From Papiliotrema nemorosa (lineage: Eukaryota; Basidiomycota; Tremellomycetes; Tremellales; Rhynchogastremaceae), in assembly GCA_032158125.1 (NCBI GenBank), contig JASKOT010000025.1:124001-188000 (forward strand): DNA of 64,000 bases, read 5' to 3'. The notes under the pieces were generated by a model, which saw nothing but the letters and a program-made list of their open reading frames with translations, was not told where the DNA came from and ran no database searches. Numbering within the stretch: position 1 is the stretch's first letter; every line of letters starts with the position of its first letter. Made by a program: the position numbers and the translations under genes. Shown in pieces: positions 1-10,570 of this stretch.

Positions 1-3000
1 CTGCCCATCTTCCATTTCGGCATACATGATCTTGGCTGCTCTCAAAGTCTTGGTCATTTCCTTGACAGTCGAAAAGGCCAAAACTGACGAAACACTCGAA
101 CTTCGTCTACTTCCACTTCTCCTTGGGTTGCCTGAGCTGGACGGGCGGAGAGGCGAGGGCGATCCAGCGTTGGTCACCCTGTACGAGATGTTGACAGACG
201 GGTTGAAGATCCACATCAGCAGTTGAGTCTTGTTCTCCTTCTCGTCGTTGATGATGAATCGATATGTCGCGTGAGCTTGGGCGAGCTCCAATAAATCAGC
301 CATGATGAAGGTCGACAAGGGAACTCGAATAGGTCTAGTTGTCAGCTGAACGACTCTAAATGCCGGGCAAGTGAGCTCACTCGACAGCTTCGCCTTCATC
401 TTGTTCCAGTAAGAGCGCAATGGCCCATTTGGAGAATCGCAGCGTACCAGCACCGAATTTGGCCTGTTTATCTCGCTTCTTGCCCAGGACCTCTCCGCAT
501 ATACATTTGACCACAGCCCAAGAATCAGTCTACCCGTCAGCACCGACAATCTTTGGACAGCATCCAGGACACTGGTAGCACCGAAGACATGGGAGAGGGA
601 AGAGAGGAGAGGGATGTAGTCGTGGTTGTAGTCTCCAATCCGAAGCAACTCTCGATAATAAAGAAGATTTGATTCCCACGACGAACCCAAAGGGTGTGAC
701 GTCTATGTAGGACCGTTGTATCAGCCATGAGAAGTCTTTCGACGTTCTGTCAATATGGATTCGCCGAATCCCCGAGCGTCACTACGACCTATCTCTACCT
801 TTTTCCGAAACTGACCGAGAGTTTCCAAAGGTAGGGGTCTTTTGTAGTGACGCTCAAGAGGACGTGGAGAGCCCTGACCGCCAGTTGGAGAATGACGATG
901 ACCTTCTTGTAGTCCGTTGAAGAAGCGAGGAGGATTAAGGGAGGTGCAATGCGGTTTCTCACATTGACAGGCTCAACGGTTAGACTCGAGTTTTTCACTT
1001 CGTCTGGATGGATCAGGAGGTAACTGCCTCCCATCAACACATTCTCCCTTGTCGGCCAGAACCCTTCATTGGTCGTTTGAGCCAGTCGAGCCGTAAAAGC
1101 CGGATCGTCATGACACATCCAGACTTCCAGCATCTCCGCCCAATGCTCGCTCGGCAAATCCTTGAAACCTGATCCTTTGAGCGCCTGTTCACTCTTGTTG
1201 GCTTTTGCGAGATCGGCCACTTCGCGGTCGCATGCTGTACAACATAGTCCCTTTGGCTTGCTTTGGCGAATATCCGAGGCTGAGAGAGGATGTTGTACGA
1301 TCGTATTGAGGGAAGAGATTGCGCCTTTTGACTGACTAGGCAACGCGGACAGTTTCGCTTCCAGATGTACGTCTTGCTGTTGGAGGTATGAAGATTGAAA
1401 CGCAGTGACGGGTGTCGGCAAGTCAATGTGGAGGGACATACTCGGATCGCGTTTCGACAAGACCGTAGCGGTGATCGCACCATGCTCGGGATGTACCGTC
1501 TTGGCCGTCTCGATGTATAAATCGTCTTTTAGCGGGAGTCCTGTGCCGTGAAGCATGACCTGGACTGCCAGAAGGTTTTCCTGGTGCTCGGCGATATAGC
1601 TCACTGAAAGCAGGTCTAACGCTATCAGCTCCATGACTTGGTTGGGTGGGTGAGCTCACCGGGTTGCTGCATCTTGAGTGACAAGCCGAGACTACTCCTC
1701 CGAACTAAACCTGCAATTTTTTGGAGTGTACCGGGCTTCTTCGCCTCGTCACCGTTCCTTTCTTGCCCGGCTAGCAAGTCTGACCGGTCTCGCGATACAT
1801 GCCCGTTCTGTTCCACACCGTTCGTCGGCAGCTTGGTGTCCCTGAAAAAGTCGCGCATTGTGACCAGCTCAGAAGGATCATCCGACATCTCCTTACGTCT
1901 TGGGGTCGGAGGCATCGAGTCTTGGTCATGGAATCGTCCAGACGAGCCGTACTCCACTAATGACTCCACAAAAGCCTTCTTCTTGGTTTCCAAGCGCGAC
2001 TCGACGGATTCTGGGTACTCTTGAGTTCTGTATCGGCCGTTCTGAGTAGTCTCGATGATTCCATCGATGAAAGCCTGGCGCTGCGAATCAGTCGAACGTC
2101 TCGGATTGTTTAGACGATGCGTGTTCACCTCATTCAGTCCTGACACAGTGCATCCTCCCTCGACCATTTCAGCATCTTGATTGACCATCCTCCCTCCTTC
2201 CCCTTGCTCGAGCAGTTCTTTCAGAAACAAATCTCGCTAACAATAAGCCTCTTGGCATCAAGCTCAAATCAGAGCTCACCTCTCTGAGATCCCTCGCTTT
2301 TGCCAAATCCCTATCTACACCTTTCAAAGGTCCCTCTGCATCCTGATTACTCATCCTGCCAGCCTGGGTAGTCTCCACCAATTCTTCAAACCATCTCCTC
2401 CTCCTCTCCCTCCGCCTAGCTTCCACTTCAGCCAAATCGACCCTCGTCCCATCCGCATTCCTCCTCCGCCCATGTGTCCTTTCTATCAATTTCCAAATTT
2501 CCTCGAGCTCTCGCATCTTATCTCGTTCCATTCGTTGGAGGATTTCACCTCGATTCCGTTCTCTATCACGCAGTTCTGAGCGTTGTTGATCTAATTGCGG
2601 AGAAGACTTTTGTAGTCGTTCGATAGCGATTGACATTTCGTCGAAATCCCGAAGCAGCTTTTCTCTCCCGGTACCATTGAGCGAGGTAGACCGCTGGGGA
2701 GCCTTTTCGACGTCGTCAGGTTCGGTCGTATCTCCCTTCTTGTCGATTGTGGAGGGACTCGTCGCTTCGTAAGGATGGAGGTATTGAGGTGGCTCGGAGT
2801 CATCATCGTGTTGAGTGTAAGAAGGCGGTAAACCTTGATGTCCATTCGGTGCTTGTCCCTCGTCATGCAGTATTTCATCACCAGCAGCAGTCGAGGCGTT
2901 GGTAGGCGGGTCATCGCGATGAGACACAAGCTCGACGATGGCATGTGCCAGAATATCTATCCTTGCCCAAGCCAATTCTTCCCGTACAGCCAACACAGCG

Positions 3001-3550
3001 GGGTGCGATCCGTTATGCGACCCGTTACTCTGCCTGAGGGTAGTGCCGACGTCTCTCCTCTGGGCTGCCACCTGGAGGTCCTCCATCTGCTTGACTATTC
3101 CTGCCAAAGATTCAATTTCCGTGACCCTCATCTTCGAGGGTCCAGCGTGATGCGAAGGAGGATTTAGAGATTCGAGCTCATAGCTCACTTCCAGAAGCTC
3201 GGTCAATGCGCCAGCCAAGTGAGCGTCCCCCTGAGATAAAGGCGGAAGAGGTTGGGAAGAAGATGTAGGGCTGTCGGGGATAAGGAGTGAGAGAGCCTGT
3301 ACGCAGGTTTGCTGCAAAGGACCCAAGCTGGTAGATGCCAATGTGGTAGATGTGTCCTGGGCGTTGAGCTGTCATCAGCCTAGTCGCGACGACGAATCAC
3401 ATTGGGTCTTTGGCGTACCTGAACAGTGTTGGCAGAGTCTCTGGCTCCGTCCAGAAGGTCTGTAGGGAACGGAGCCGGAGGGGGAGCAAGGGTTTCCTCA
3501 TGTGCTTCTTCCTCAACCCGAGCAACGGGTCGAGGCCGAACCGCCTCCAT
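1..3550 (-). CDS. HECT_2/UBE3D-type E3 ubiquitin ligase domain fused to a long repeat-bearing N-terminal region (3' end cut by window)
   Basis: Multi-exon model: 3419-3550, 2279-3368, 1660-2235, 816-1603, then less certain exons running off the left edge. The ATG at 3550 is joined by a 50-nt intron to the large exon. The C-terminal part is HECT_2-like: an early C-x-x-C (GLCCTACDRE), LPSEHWAEMLEVWMCH, GGSYLLIHPDEV, then near 250-450 KCICGEVLGKK, LRFSKWAIALLLE and LLMWIFNPSV, the order expected in UBE3D, an E2-binding E3 (for example acting on cyclin B). The roughly 600-residue N-terminal region has coiled coil, two PPxY motifs (LPPSY, EPPQY) and four copies of a GR-x(3)-Q-[DE] motif. A 56-nt intron (1604-1659, TTTCAG acceptor) joins the parts in frame. 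Splicing between about 500 and 815 is unresolved. The domain call is firm; the single-gene model is likely. Confidence 0.7.
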
Positions 3551-3887
3551 GGTCAAGCACGCACTCTCACCCTGGTGCTTCGGACACTACTCTCAAATAT
3601 ATGTGTCTATCCTGAGAGCCTAGACGGTCGCTGTCCGTCTCTGTTCTGTGCTGAAGAGACAAGGGAGATGATGAAGAGATGAGTTGATGGTGAAAGGCAT
3701 CCATCCATCTCTTGCTCAACGCGACTTTTGAGAAGTTGGTGGCACACACCCGCCGATCACCTGTGGACCCTCTTGATACCCTCATCGCACTTCAGGCATC
3801 CTCGCAGACATGGGACAGCGGGGAAAGAAACATTCAAGGTCAATACATACATACTCATTGTCTCTATATATTTAGACTAAGGGGTAG
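3551..3887. other. Intergenic, no gene seen
   Basis: Lies between two minus-strand genes: the 3' flank of the gene at 3888-4588 and the promoter side of the gene starting at 3550. No convincing coding frame, RNA gene or repeat was seen. Confidence 0.5.
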
Positions 3888-4588
3888 TCACCTCGCAGAG
3901 ACACCTTGCGCCCAATCCCCTTTGGCCGGTATCGCCACTGCTACCCTCTCCATCCTCTTCTTGGTAGCTATCGACATGATCCCACATCCACTCCCGGCTC
4001 TAGATAATGGCTGACAAGTGAGAGAAGGGGTATGGACCATTATAACAGGCACATGGGCTGGCATCGGCTTTGTCGAGGTCGAAGTCGCAACGGTGTAACC
4101 GGGGTCAAAGATGGTATTCGCTAAGTTGGCCGACGACGTAGGAGACATTGTCGGAGCGGGTGAAGGTGTGACCGCAGGAGTAGGTGCCAGGATAGGAGTC
4201 ATAGTCGTAGGCCGGAGTAGTGGGTTATGTCCCGAGGAGAATTTCCGTCGACGTCTCGCTTCAAGCTCAAATATCATCCCTACCAAGGCGAAATGGACTG
4301 TCATTTCATCCATGACACTTCCCAACGGTCCACCAAAGAACCGCACTACACAATTAGCACCGTAAGGGTGGACGCTGCGAGGAACGTACCCGCTATGAGA
4401 TGTTCCACATTTCCTCGACGGACTACCTCCATCTGAACCTTGAATCCGGGCGCTTCAAATGGCGAGAAAAGGTTGTGGAGGATCCAAGAGTCGACCGCTG
4501 ATCTTTGGTCATTCTCCCCGTCTAGGATGTTCATCGCCTCGCGAAACTTTCTCTTGGCGAGCTCAACGCGGATCGTGGTCGAGATCAT
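3888..4588 (-). CDS. Hypothetical protein, 218 aa, two exons
   Basis: Exons 4390-4588 and 3888-4345 with a 44-nt intron (GTACGT...TAG), total 657 nt. I do not recognise the family. The first half looks folded: a basic helix (VELAKRKFREAMNIL) and a segment running into RFFGGPLGSVMDEMTVHF and ALVGMIFELEARRRR. The second half is Pro/Thr/Ala-rich (TPAVTPSPAPTMSPTSS) and ends in a Lys/Arg-containing tail. The ATG at 4588 is the first methionine in this frame; the frame stays open upstream to a TAG, so an upstream exon ending near 4665 cannot be excluded. No signal peptide is evident. It lies tail-to-head with the genes on both sides. Confidence 0.5.
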
Positions 4589-5054
4589 CCTGATTCTGGT
4601 GGTTTCGAAGCTCAATGGGCAGATGCGACCAGTTAGAGTGAATGGCGAGCGAAAGGAGTAGATCGACTATAATGGCGAATGCTGGCGAGGTCCGAGGGTC
4701 AAAAGTCGTTATAAGTTTTAATGTGAGTGTCGGTGTCGGATTATATCATAACGGCGACAAGGAGGAAGTTTCCCAAGATCATCAGTAAGTCAGCGGATGT
4801 CTCATCGACATCAGACACCTCCAGCGACGAAACAAGGTCTCAGACCATGTCTTGTACCCTACGACGATCTCTTCATCTCGACATGGATGCATATGGTCAT
4901 GCCGAATCAGTCTGTCATACCTATCATTACACAGCATGCTCTGAATGCAGCCGTGAGGGGTCCCTCGTCGCGTATCGTTACGTTGCTGTTCGTTTATTTT
5001 CGTAAATAATCGATTGTGATTCTCCCCATGACCCGCTTGACACCGCTCTCATCC
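4589..5054. other. Intergenic, no gene seen
   Basis: Region upstream of the minus-strand gene at 4588 and downstream of the Rtc4-domain gene. It has several short open frames on the plus strand but none with splice-consistent extension or recognisable protein features. Confidence 0.45.
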
Positions 5055-7829
5055 CTATATAGCCGAGTTTGCGATCTCGTCTGGAACGGCGGCCCAGTCA
5101 ATCTCATCTCCATAATCAGTCGACGCATTCGATGTGGCCGATCGCGTCCTCGAAAATCCCTTCTTAGTGCTCAGTTGAGACGACCCTTTCGCCTTCTTCC
5201 CGGTTTGTTTTGGTTTGACAGGCGTCTCGTCCTCGATTATATGATGGGATTCTGGTTTTCCCCTCGGGGTAGCATCGTCGTCGAGCTCGTCGCCATCGAG
5301 CGCCTGAGACGGTCTTTTGGACAGCGAACGCGCCGTGCCAGATTGCGCTATCTGCGTCGTATCCGGATCGACCTGAGTCTGTTCCCCTCCCTCCTCCTCG
5401 TCCCCACTCCCGATCGCTGATGCACCAATTTCCTCGACATCGTCCACGTCAATGACGGCCTCCCTGAGCAACGTCGGATCGTCCCTTCTTGACCTCTCGC
5501 ATGCCTCCCTCGTTTTCGCATCTTTCGCGCTCAACACCTCTAGAATTTCCCTAGCTTCTTCGCTCTCTTCCCTATACTTCCACCTCCCAAAGTCCCTACT
5601 CTTCTTCCAAACGACATATGCATCGCGTCGAGCATCAGACCACTCGGCCGAAGAAGACGTCTTGTCCCCCTTCCACCCTTGATCAGCCATGATGAGCCGT
5701 ATGCCCGCTTCGGGGGCTATGACGTGTCTGAAAAGCTCTGATGGTGTCAGAGGGGCGATGGGTGACATTTCCGTGTCAGTCGATGTTAAAGGCGGCAAGA
5801 GATTCCATGTGTGTAGATTCTCATAATGCCTTACGAGGACTTCTCGACCAAAGTTGCCATAACTACTCTCAGCCATAACTCTAGCCAGATGCCAGATGAC
5901 GGAACGAGTGAACTCACTATCCAGGCATTGACATGTCCATCACTCGTTTTTCATTCTGATTCGTCATTCCTCTCCATTTTCCCTTGCCCATTTTCGCGAT
6001 ATCCTTGACAACCTTGTTGAACCAAGCTGAAGAATCCGGATCAAACATGATTTCCTCTAGCTCTTTTCTGATCCATCCTTCTTCCACCCTATCTTGCAAT
6101 TTTGCAAAATCAATATCATCGGGGTACCCTTGTCGAAGCCCGAGCGGGATGATTGTGGTCTCGGCTTTGTGAAGCGCGCAATACTGAATGGTCTTTCGCC
6201 AATCCAGAGTCAATTGTCCAAGCTCTGTCTGGGACGATGATTCCTCGACAGAGAGTCGGATCAGGCGAGACTTGAGCTGACAGAGATGAAGACTGGGTAT
6301 CCTAGGTAATGCTCCGTCGCAGTATTCGCACCGATCATCAGGATCAAAGTAGCCCCGGAGGTACTCCCTCTCTTCCTCGGTATACCCTTCGAGATCGTCC
6401 CGTTTATTCTGTAGCAACTGCCGATAATCGAGGGACAGCGGCTCACTGGCCATCAGCACATGTATCACTCGTACTACTTTTGATGCGCGACAACGCGCGG
6501 GGTCACTCACGAAGGCTCATCATCCACTTCAGTCGTCCCTATCCAATCGATATCCGCAACTCCACCTGTATCGCTTTCACTCGCATGTCCGTTCACCAGA
6601 GTGAGATTCTTGCCCAGATTTCTAAAGAATGCCGCTCCTCCATTCGGATCATCCAGCTCTTCTTGCCTCTTCGCAGCTCTGTCTCTATTCTCCCGTTCCA
6701 GAGCCGATCTAGCCTTTTCCGCGCGTCTTGCCATCTTTCTCTCGCTTTTCTCTCTGATCTCTCGCAGATTTCTTCTTTGTTCCTCACTCAGTAGACTTTC
6801 TTGCTCACGTCTCTGCTTGGCCCGAGGTGTCTCCTCCTCATCGTTATCGCCAGAATTTAAGCTGGAAACAGAATCCGTATCGGAGAATGTAGCGGGGAAA
6901 CGAGGGACAGTCGACGGTCTAGCGGTCGATGTCGCTATAGGCCGATTGGGTCTAGCAGTAGAGGTCGCAACGGGTCGAGTGGTTCTAGCGGTGGATGTCG
7001 CAATGGGCCGATTCGCAGCAGAAGACGATCCCAGCACATCTGCTGATGACTTCTTTGTCTTTCCCTTGGTCGAGCTGGTCCTAGACTTTTTCGTCGGTGT
7101 ACCTTCTTGGCTATCGGATATTGTGCAGTCTGCCGATGCATCTGACAGCTCCAACGGATCAGGCGAAGATACCCTCCTTCTGGACGGGCCCGTTCCCGAT
7201 TTCTTTGTATTCGTCCCATTCTTCTTGTGTGCGACCCCGCTGTCCTTCTTCCTCTGTCGGGCTCGTGAGGTGTACGGATCGTCATCGATGGGTATCTCGG
7301 AAGAGGAGCTGTTGAACCGCATAGGAAAAGGTGCCGGACCCGAGATGACATTGCCTTCCTTGATGGGGCTTTCTTTCCCCTTCTTGATGCTTTGCGAGGT
7401 TGAGCCCTTTTTTCCCTTGCCCGAAGTCGAAGCCTGTTGCGACGTCGATAGCAAACCATCGGCCGTCTTCCCAGTAGGACTCCTCGTCCGTTTCGCTGTA
7501 CCTTGTCCATCACCTTTCGCCCCTTTGGTTCTGTCTTGAGTTTCAAATTCCCCCCTCAGTCGAGCTTGAACCGTGTCCTTTGCTGAGACACCCGACTTGC
7601 CCACCACACCTTGCGAGCTAGTACCGGTACTGGAAATCTGTGATGTACGTTGAGAAGAACCCGCTACGGGTCGGATACTCGAAGAAGAAGCCGAGGAAGA
7701 AGGAAAGGAGCTAGAGGGTTTGACTATCTTTCGATGTTTAGTCACGATCACCCCTCTACCCGGTGGTGCGTCCGCAAATCCAAACATGTCTGTACCGCTC
7801 ATCGTGCCGTGTATCTGGGCGTGCTCCAT
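5055..7829 (-). CDS. Rtc4-like domain protein (restriction of telomere capping 4 family)
   Basis: Three exons: 6511-7829, 5918-6445, 5055-5862 (65- and 55-nt introns), 884 codons. The first exon encodes a basic, Ser/Thr-rich disordered region with a threefold repeat (ATSTARTTRPV / ATSTARPNRPI / ATSTARPSTVP) and a charged coiled coil. The second and third carry the Rtc4 domain: a zinc-site-like CEYCDGALPRIPS, CALHKAETTIIPLGLRQGYP, DIDFAKLQDRV, then YYGNFGREVL and LFRHVIAPEAGIRLIMADQG. In yeast, Rtc4 was found in a screen linked to cdc13-1 telomere capping; its biochemical role is unknown. After the domain comes an acidic, Ser-rich tail with basic patches (KPKQTGKKAKGSS), compatible with nuclear location. 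The acceptor chosen at 5863-5865 (GAGTAG) gives the best domain continuity; using GAGAG a few bases away would also keep frame. Confidence 0.85.
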
Positions 7830-8250
7830 CCGTCCATACGGAGCAGAGGAGAAGAAATAGAGGGCAGGAGAATAAGGAGAGAGTGGGAGTGAAGATCAAG
7901 TACAAAGATGAGGTCGAGTTGATTTCATCTTGGAACACCTCCACCTCGCGTCTTGCCTCGACCTTCGCTCGACACCGTCCCATCTGGGTTGTAGGTGCTT
8001 GGGTCGCAGAGCACTGCTAGCACCAGGAACATCAGTACAGGAGCGTGTATGACTATATGTTCCAGCTGCATAGATCTATCAAGACAGATGCTCAATCGCA
8101 CATTGCGTATATATATATATATACATTACACCTCTACTTGGTGCCTCTCGTCAGACACTGCCTCCAACCATGTCGCTGTCGACTTTTATCGGCGGATATC
8201 ATTATAACTGAAATCCATCAGAACATGGCATCTCAATGAGATGGAGGGAC
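7830..8250. other. Intergenic: promoter side of the Rtc4-domain gene
   Basis: 421 bp between the Rtc4 start and the stop of the Ser-rich membrane protein. It contains a (TA)8 microsatellite at 8108-8123 and is otherwise featureless to the eye. Confidence 0.5.
8108..8123. repeat. (TA)8 microsatellite
   Basis: Sixteen bases of perfect TA dinucleotide repeat about 280 bp upstream of the Rtc4 start codon. It could act as an AT-rich promoter element, but there is no direct evidence for that. Confidence 0.9.
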
Positions 8251-10059
8251 TCACTTTGGAGGGATCTCATTCGGTCCATCCTCCTCTTCATCGGGCATAC
8301 TTCCATAATCCGTGTGTTGATAGACCGAAGGAGCGGTGCTTGTCCTCCTATCACCTCCATCCGATCCAGCTCCATCAACGCTTTGTCTGTTTCCCGAAGG
8401 TCCAGGGCTACCTGTAGCAGGTGTCATGCCGAATCCTGCCGAGTTGCGTTGCCTTTGTCGTTCCATGGCGGATTCTCTCTGCTTGGCAATGGCAGCTGCA
8501 CTGGCTCCCCCAGCTGCTGCACCCGCACCAGCACCTGCACCTGCCGCTCCGGCGTATTGGTTGTAAGGCGACTCGTGAGAGCTGCTAGCGGGGTAGCCTT
8601 CGCTGTCTCCGTATGCGCTGGAAGCAGCACCGTAAGCTCCTGCACCCGCAGCCGCACCTCCCATTCCGGCCGCTACGCCATAGCCACCCTCGTGACCACC
8701 ATAAGGCGCGTATCCGCCATAATCCCTAGCATCGGGCATCTGCATCGGAGCGTGAGAGTATGGGTCATAGTTGGCTTGTTGGGGAGAACCATATGGGAAC
8801 GGATCGACTCGAGGGGCGGATCCAGCAGGACCAGCAGTGGGTCCCACTCCACCGACGTTGGGTACAGACGGAGCGAGGAGATCGATCGGGTCCGCGACAG
8901 AGTGTCGGTTTCCAGGGTCAAACTAGAGCGTCAGCATACTGAGCTATTGATAAGACGATTCTCAACGTACCGTCTTCTCGTCAAATGCGACGTTTCCCTT
9001 TCTCTTCTTTCGGAAACAAAAGAACCACAACAGGGCGCCGAGCAAGGCAAGTCCCGCCAATCCACCGACGACTCCACCGACAATGGCACCTACATTGGTG
9101 GATGACCCTCCGGACGAACTACCATTTCCTGCTCCAGCTGATCGAGAAGTGACGGCGGAAGACGAGACTCGAGTGGACCCGCCCTCAGTGATGGTTGTCA
9201 CACTGGGTATCAGTACTTGCGATCGCAATCAGGCGCGAACGCCGGAAGAGGAGACTGAGGAAAGACGACTCACACAAAGCTGGTCGTCACCTGGTCCGAA
9301 GTCGACGAGGCAGCAGCAGACGAAGACGAGCTTGCAGAAGCAGACGAAGAGGAGGCTGAACTCGCCGAAGAAGAGCTTACGACTGCGCTGCTGACCGAAG
9401 ATGAAGGGGCGGCGGAGCTAACACTGCTCGAGACGGCACTGCTTACTTGAGAGCTGGAAATAATCGACGAGACCGCCGAGCTTGATACGACGGCAGACGA
9501 CGAGATGATAGATGAGGAGGAGGACGATACCACGGCCGAAGAGGTGGGTGCGGCTGATGAAGTGGTCGAGCTAATTTCCTCTCTGGCGGAGGAAAGAGCC
9601 GAGGAGATGAGTGAAGAGAGGGGAGGAACTGAAGATGAGCTGCTTGGAGTCGCGATGCTGGAGGATGAAGACGACATGGTGGGGGTTGTGGTGGATGGGT
9701 TGGATTGAGTGTTGCCCGAAAACACAAGTCAGGCTTGACGAGCCAAGAGTTCTCGGTGAAATGTGAGATGCGTGAAGGTGATCTACCAACGCCTCCTGCA
9801 CCAGCGGCAGTTGTCTCTTGACCAGGTAGAAGCAAGGGGACTGTAGGGGAAAAAATGGGTGGATGGGTAGTGCTGGAGCGACGGGCAAGGGTAGTCATCC
9901 GCAGAGTTTGCGTAGCCCCCAGTCATCCACCCAACCCTCGCACAGCAACCCTCACCGACCTATTCTCCACCTTCCGCCCTCATCCCGCACACCCCAGTAC
10001 AACACCCGATGGAAATCCTTGTCAGATGCAGGGAAGACAGACGACTTACCCTGTGCCAT
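8251..10059 (-). CDS. Ser-rich single-pass membrane protein (cell-surface sensor/mucin-like)
   Basis: Model exons 10050-10059, 9787-9840, 9274-9715, 8971-9202, 8251-8922; total 1410 nt, 469 aa. Residues about 25-170 are an almost pure Ser/Thr/Ala stretch, expected to be O-glycosylated and extracellular. One transmembrane helix follows (GAIVGGVVGGLAGLALLGAL, then LWFFCFRKKRKG as stop-transfer), then a Gly/Ala/Tyr/Pro-rich cytoplasmic tail (GGYAPYGGHEGGYGVAAG) ending acidic. The layout resembles Wsc/Mid2-type stress sensors, but no WSC domain or cysteine cluster is visible and no classical signal peptide precedes it. The introns at 9203-9273 and 8923-8970 are clear. The first two exons are inferred: the third exon joins in frame only at a site where the acceptor reads GG instead of AG (9716-9717). 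Membrane topology is confident; the N-terminus is not. Confidence 0.65.
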
Positions 10060-10570
10060 CGTGTCAGATGGACGATGCGATGACAGATGAAAAGGGAGCG
10101 AAAGGTGATAGGTCGAAAGGTGAAGGGGTCCTTGTTGTTTTTTAGTGTCTCTTGGTTTTCAGGGGTAGACCTCGTGCATTTCGGGGGGTTCACTCGACAC
10201 CTTCACATGTACGACTGTTCAATTCCGTGCATGCAGTGGCACAGGAGGGTGGAGCATGCATGGCTACCGCTTTTCAATTTGTGCAAGAGATGCATATGCC
10301 CAAGAAAGCCCTCTTGTGGCCAAACCCCCCCCCCCCTTCTGCGAGATGCCCCGACTGACGCCACCCCCAATTACTCCTTGGCAGTTTGAGAATTTTTGCC
10401 ACCCGATGCGGGAGGACACTTCGGACCAGTGGTAGTCACCCCACCACCCACCCATGTCCGCCGAAGCAATAATGGTTCATTTCCCGAGAGGTAAATGAGC
10501 ATGATATCATCAAGGGTGATAATCCGCCGTTCATGCCGACGACAGTATATAGATCTCTGTATGATCGTGT
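10060..10570. other. Intergenic: promoter side of the Ser-rich membrane protein gene
   Basis: 511 bp between two minus-strand genes. Visible elements are a C12 run (10325-10336) and a PACE-like TTTGCCACC at 10395-10403. No coding frame is supported. Confidence 0.5.
10325..10336. repeat. C12 homopolymer run
   Basis: Twelve consecutive C on the plus strand, in the upstream region of the gene starting at 10059. Confidence 0.85.

Noticed and set aside
795..1634. ATG at 1634 as the start of a separate UBE3D gene overlapping the upstream gene by about 10 bases
   Set aside because: The ATG falls inside a consensus 56-nt intron whose removal joins the two frames exactly; overlapping same-strand coding genes would be odd here.
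6601..7539. 312-codon plus-strand open frame opposite the Rtc4 gene
   Set aside because: Antisense shadow of the Ser/Lys/Arg-rich first exon; composition (Phe/Leu/Ser) is the typical reverse image.
9443..9898. 151-codon Pro/Arg/Leu-rich frame overlapping the Ser-rich exon
   Set aside because: Only the Ser-rich frame connects through a consensus intron to the transmembrane exon; the other frames are shadows, apart from a short stretch used as exon 2.
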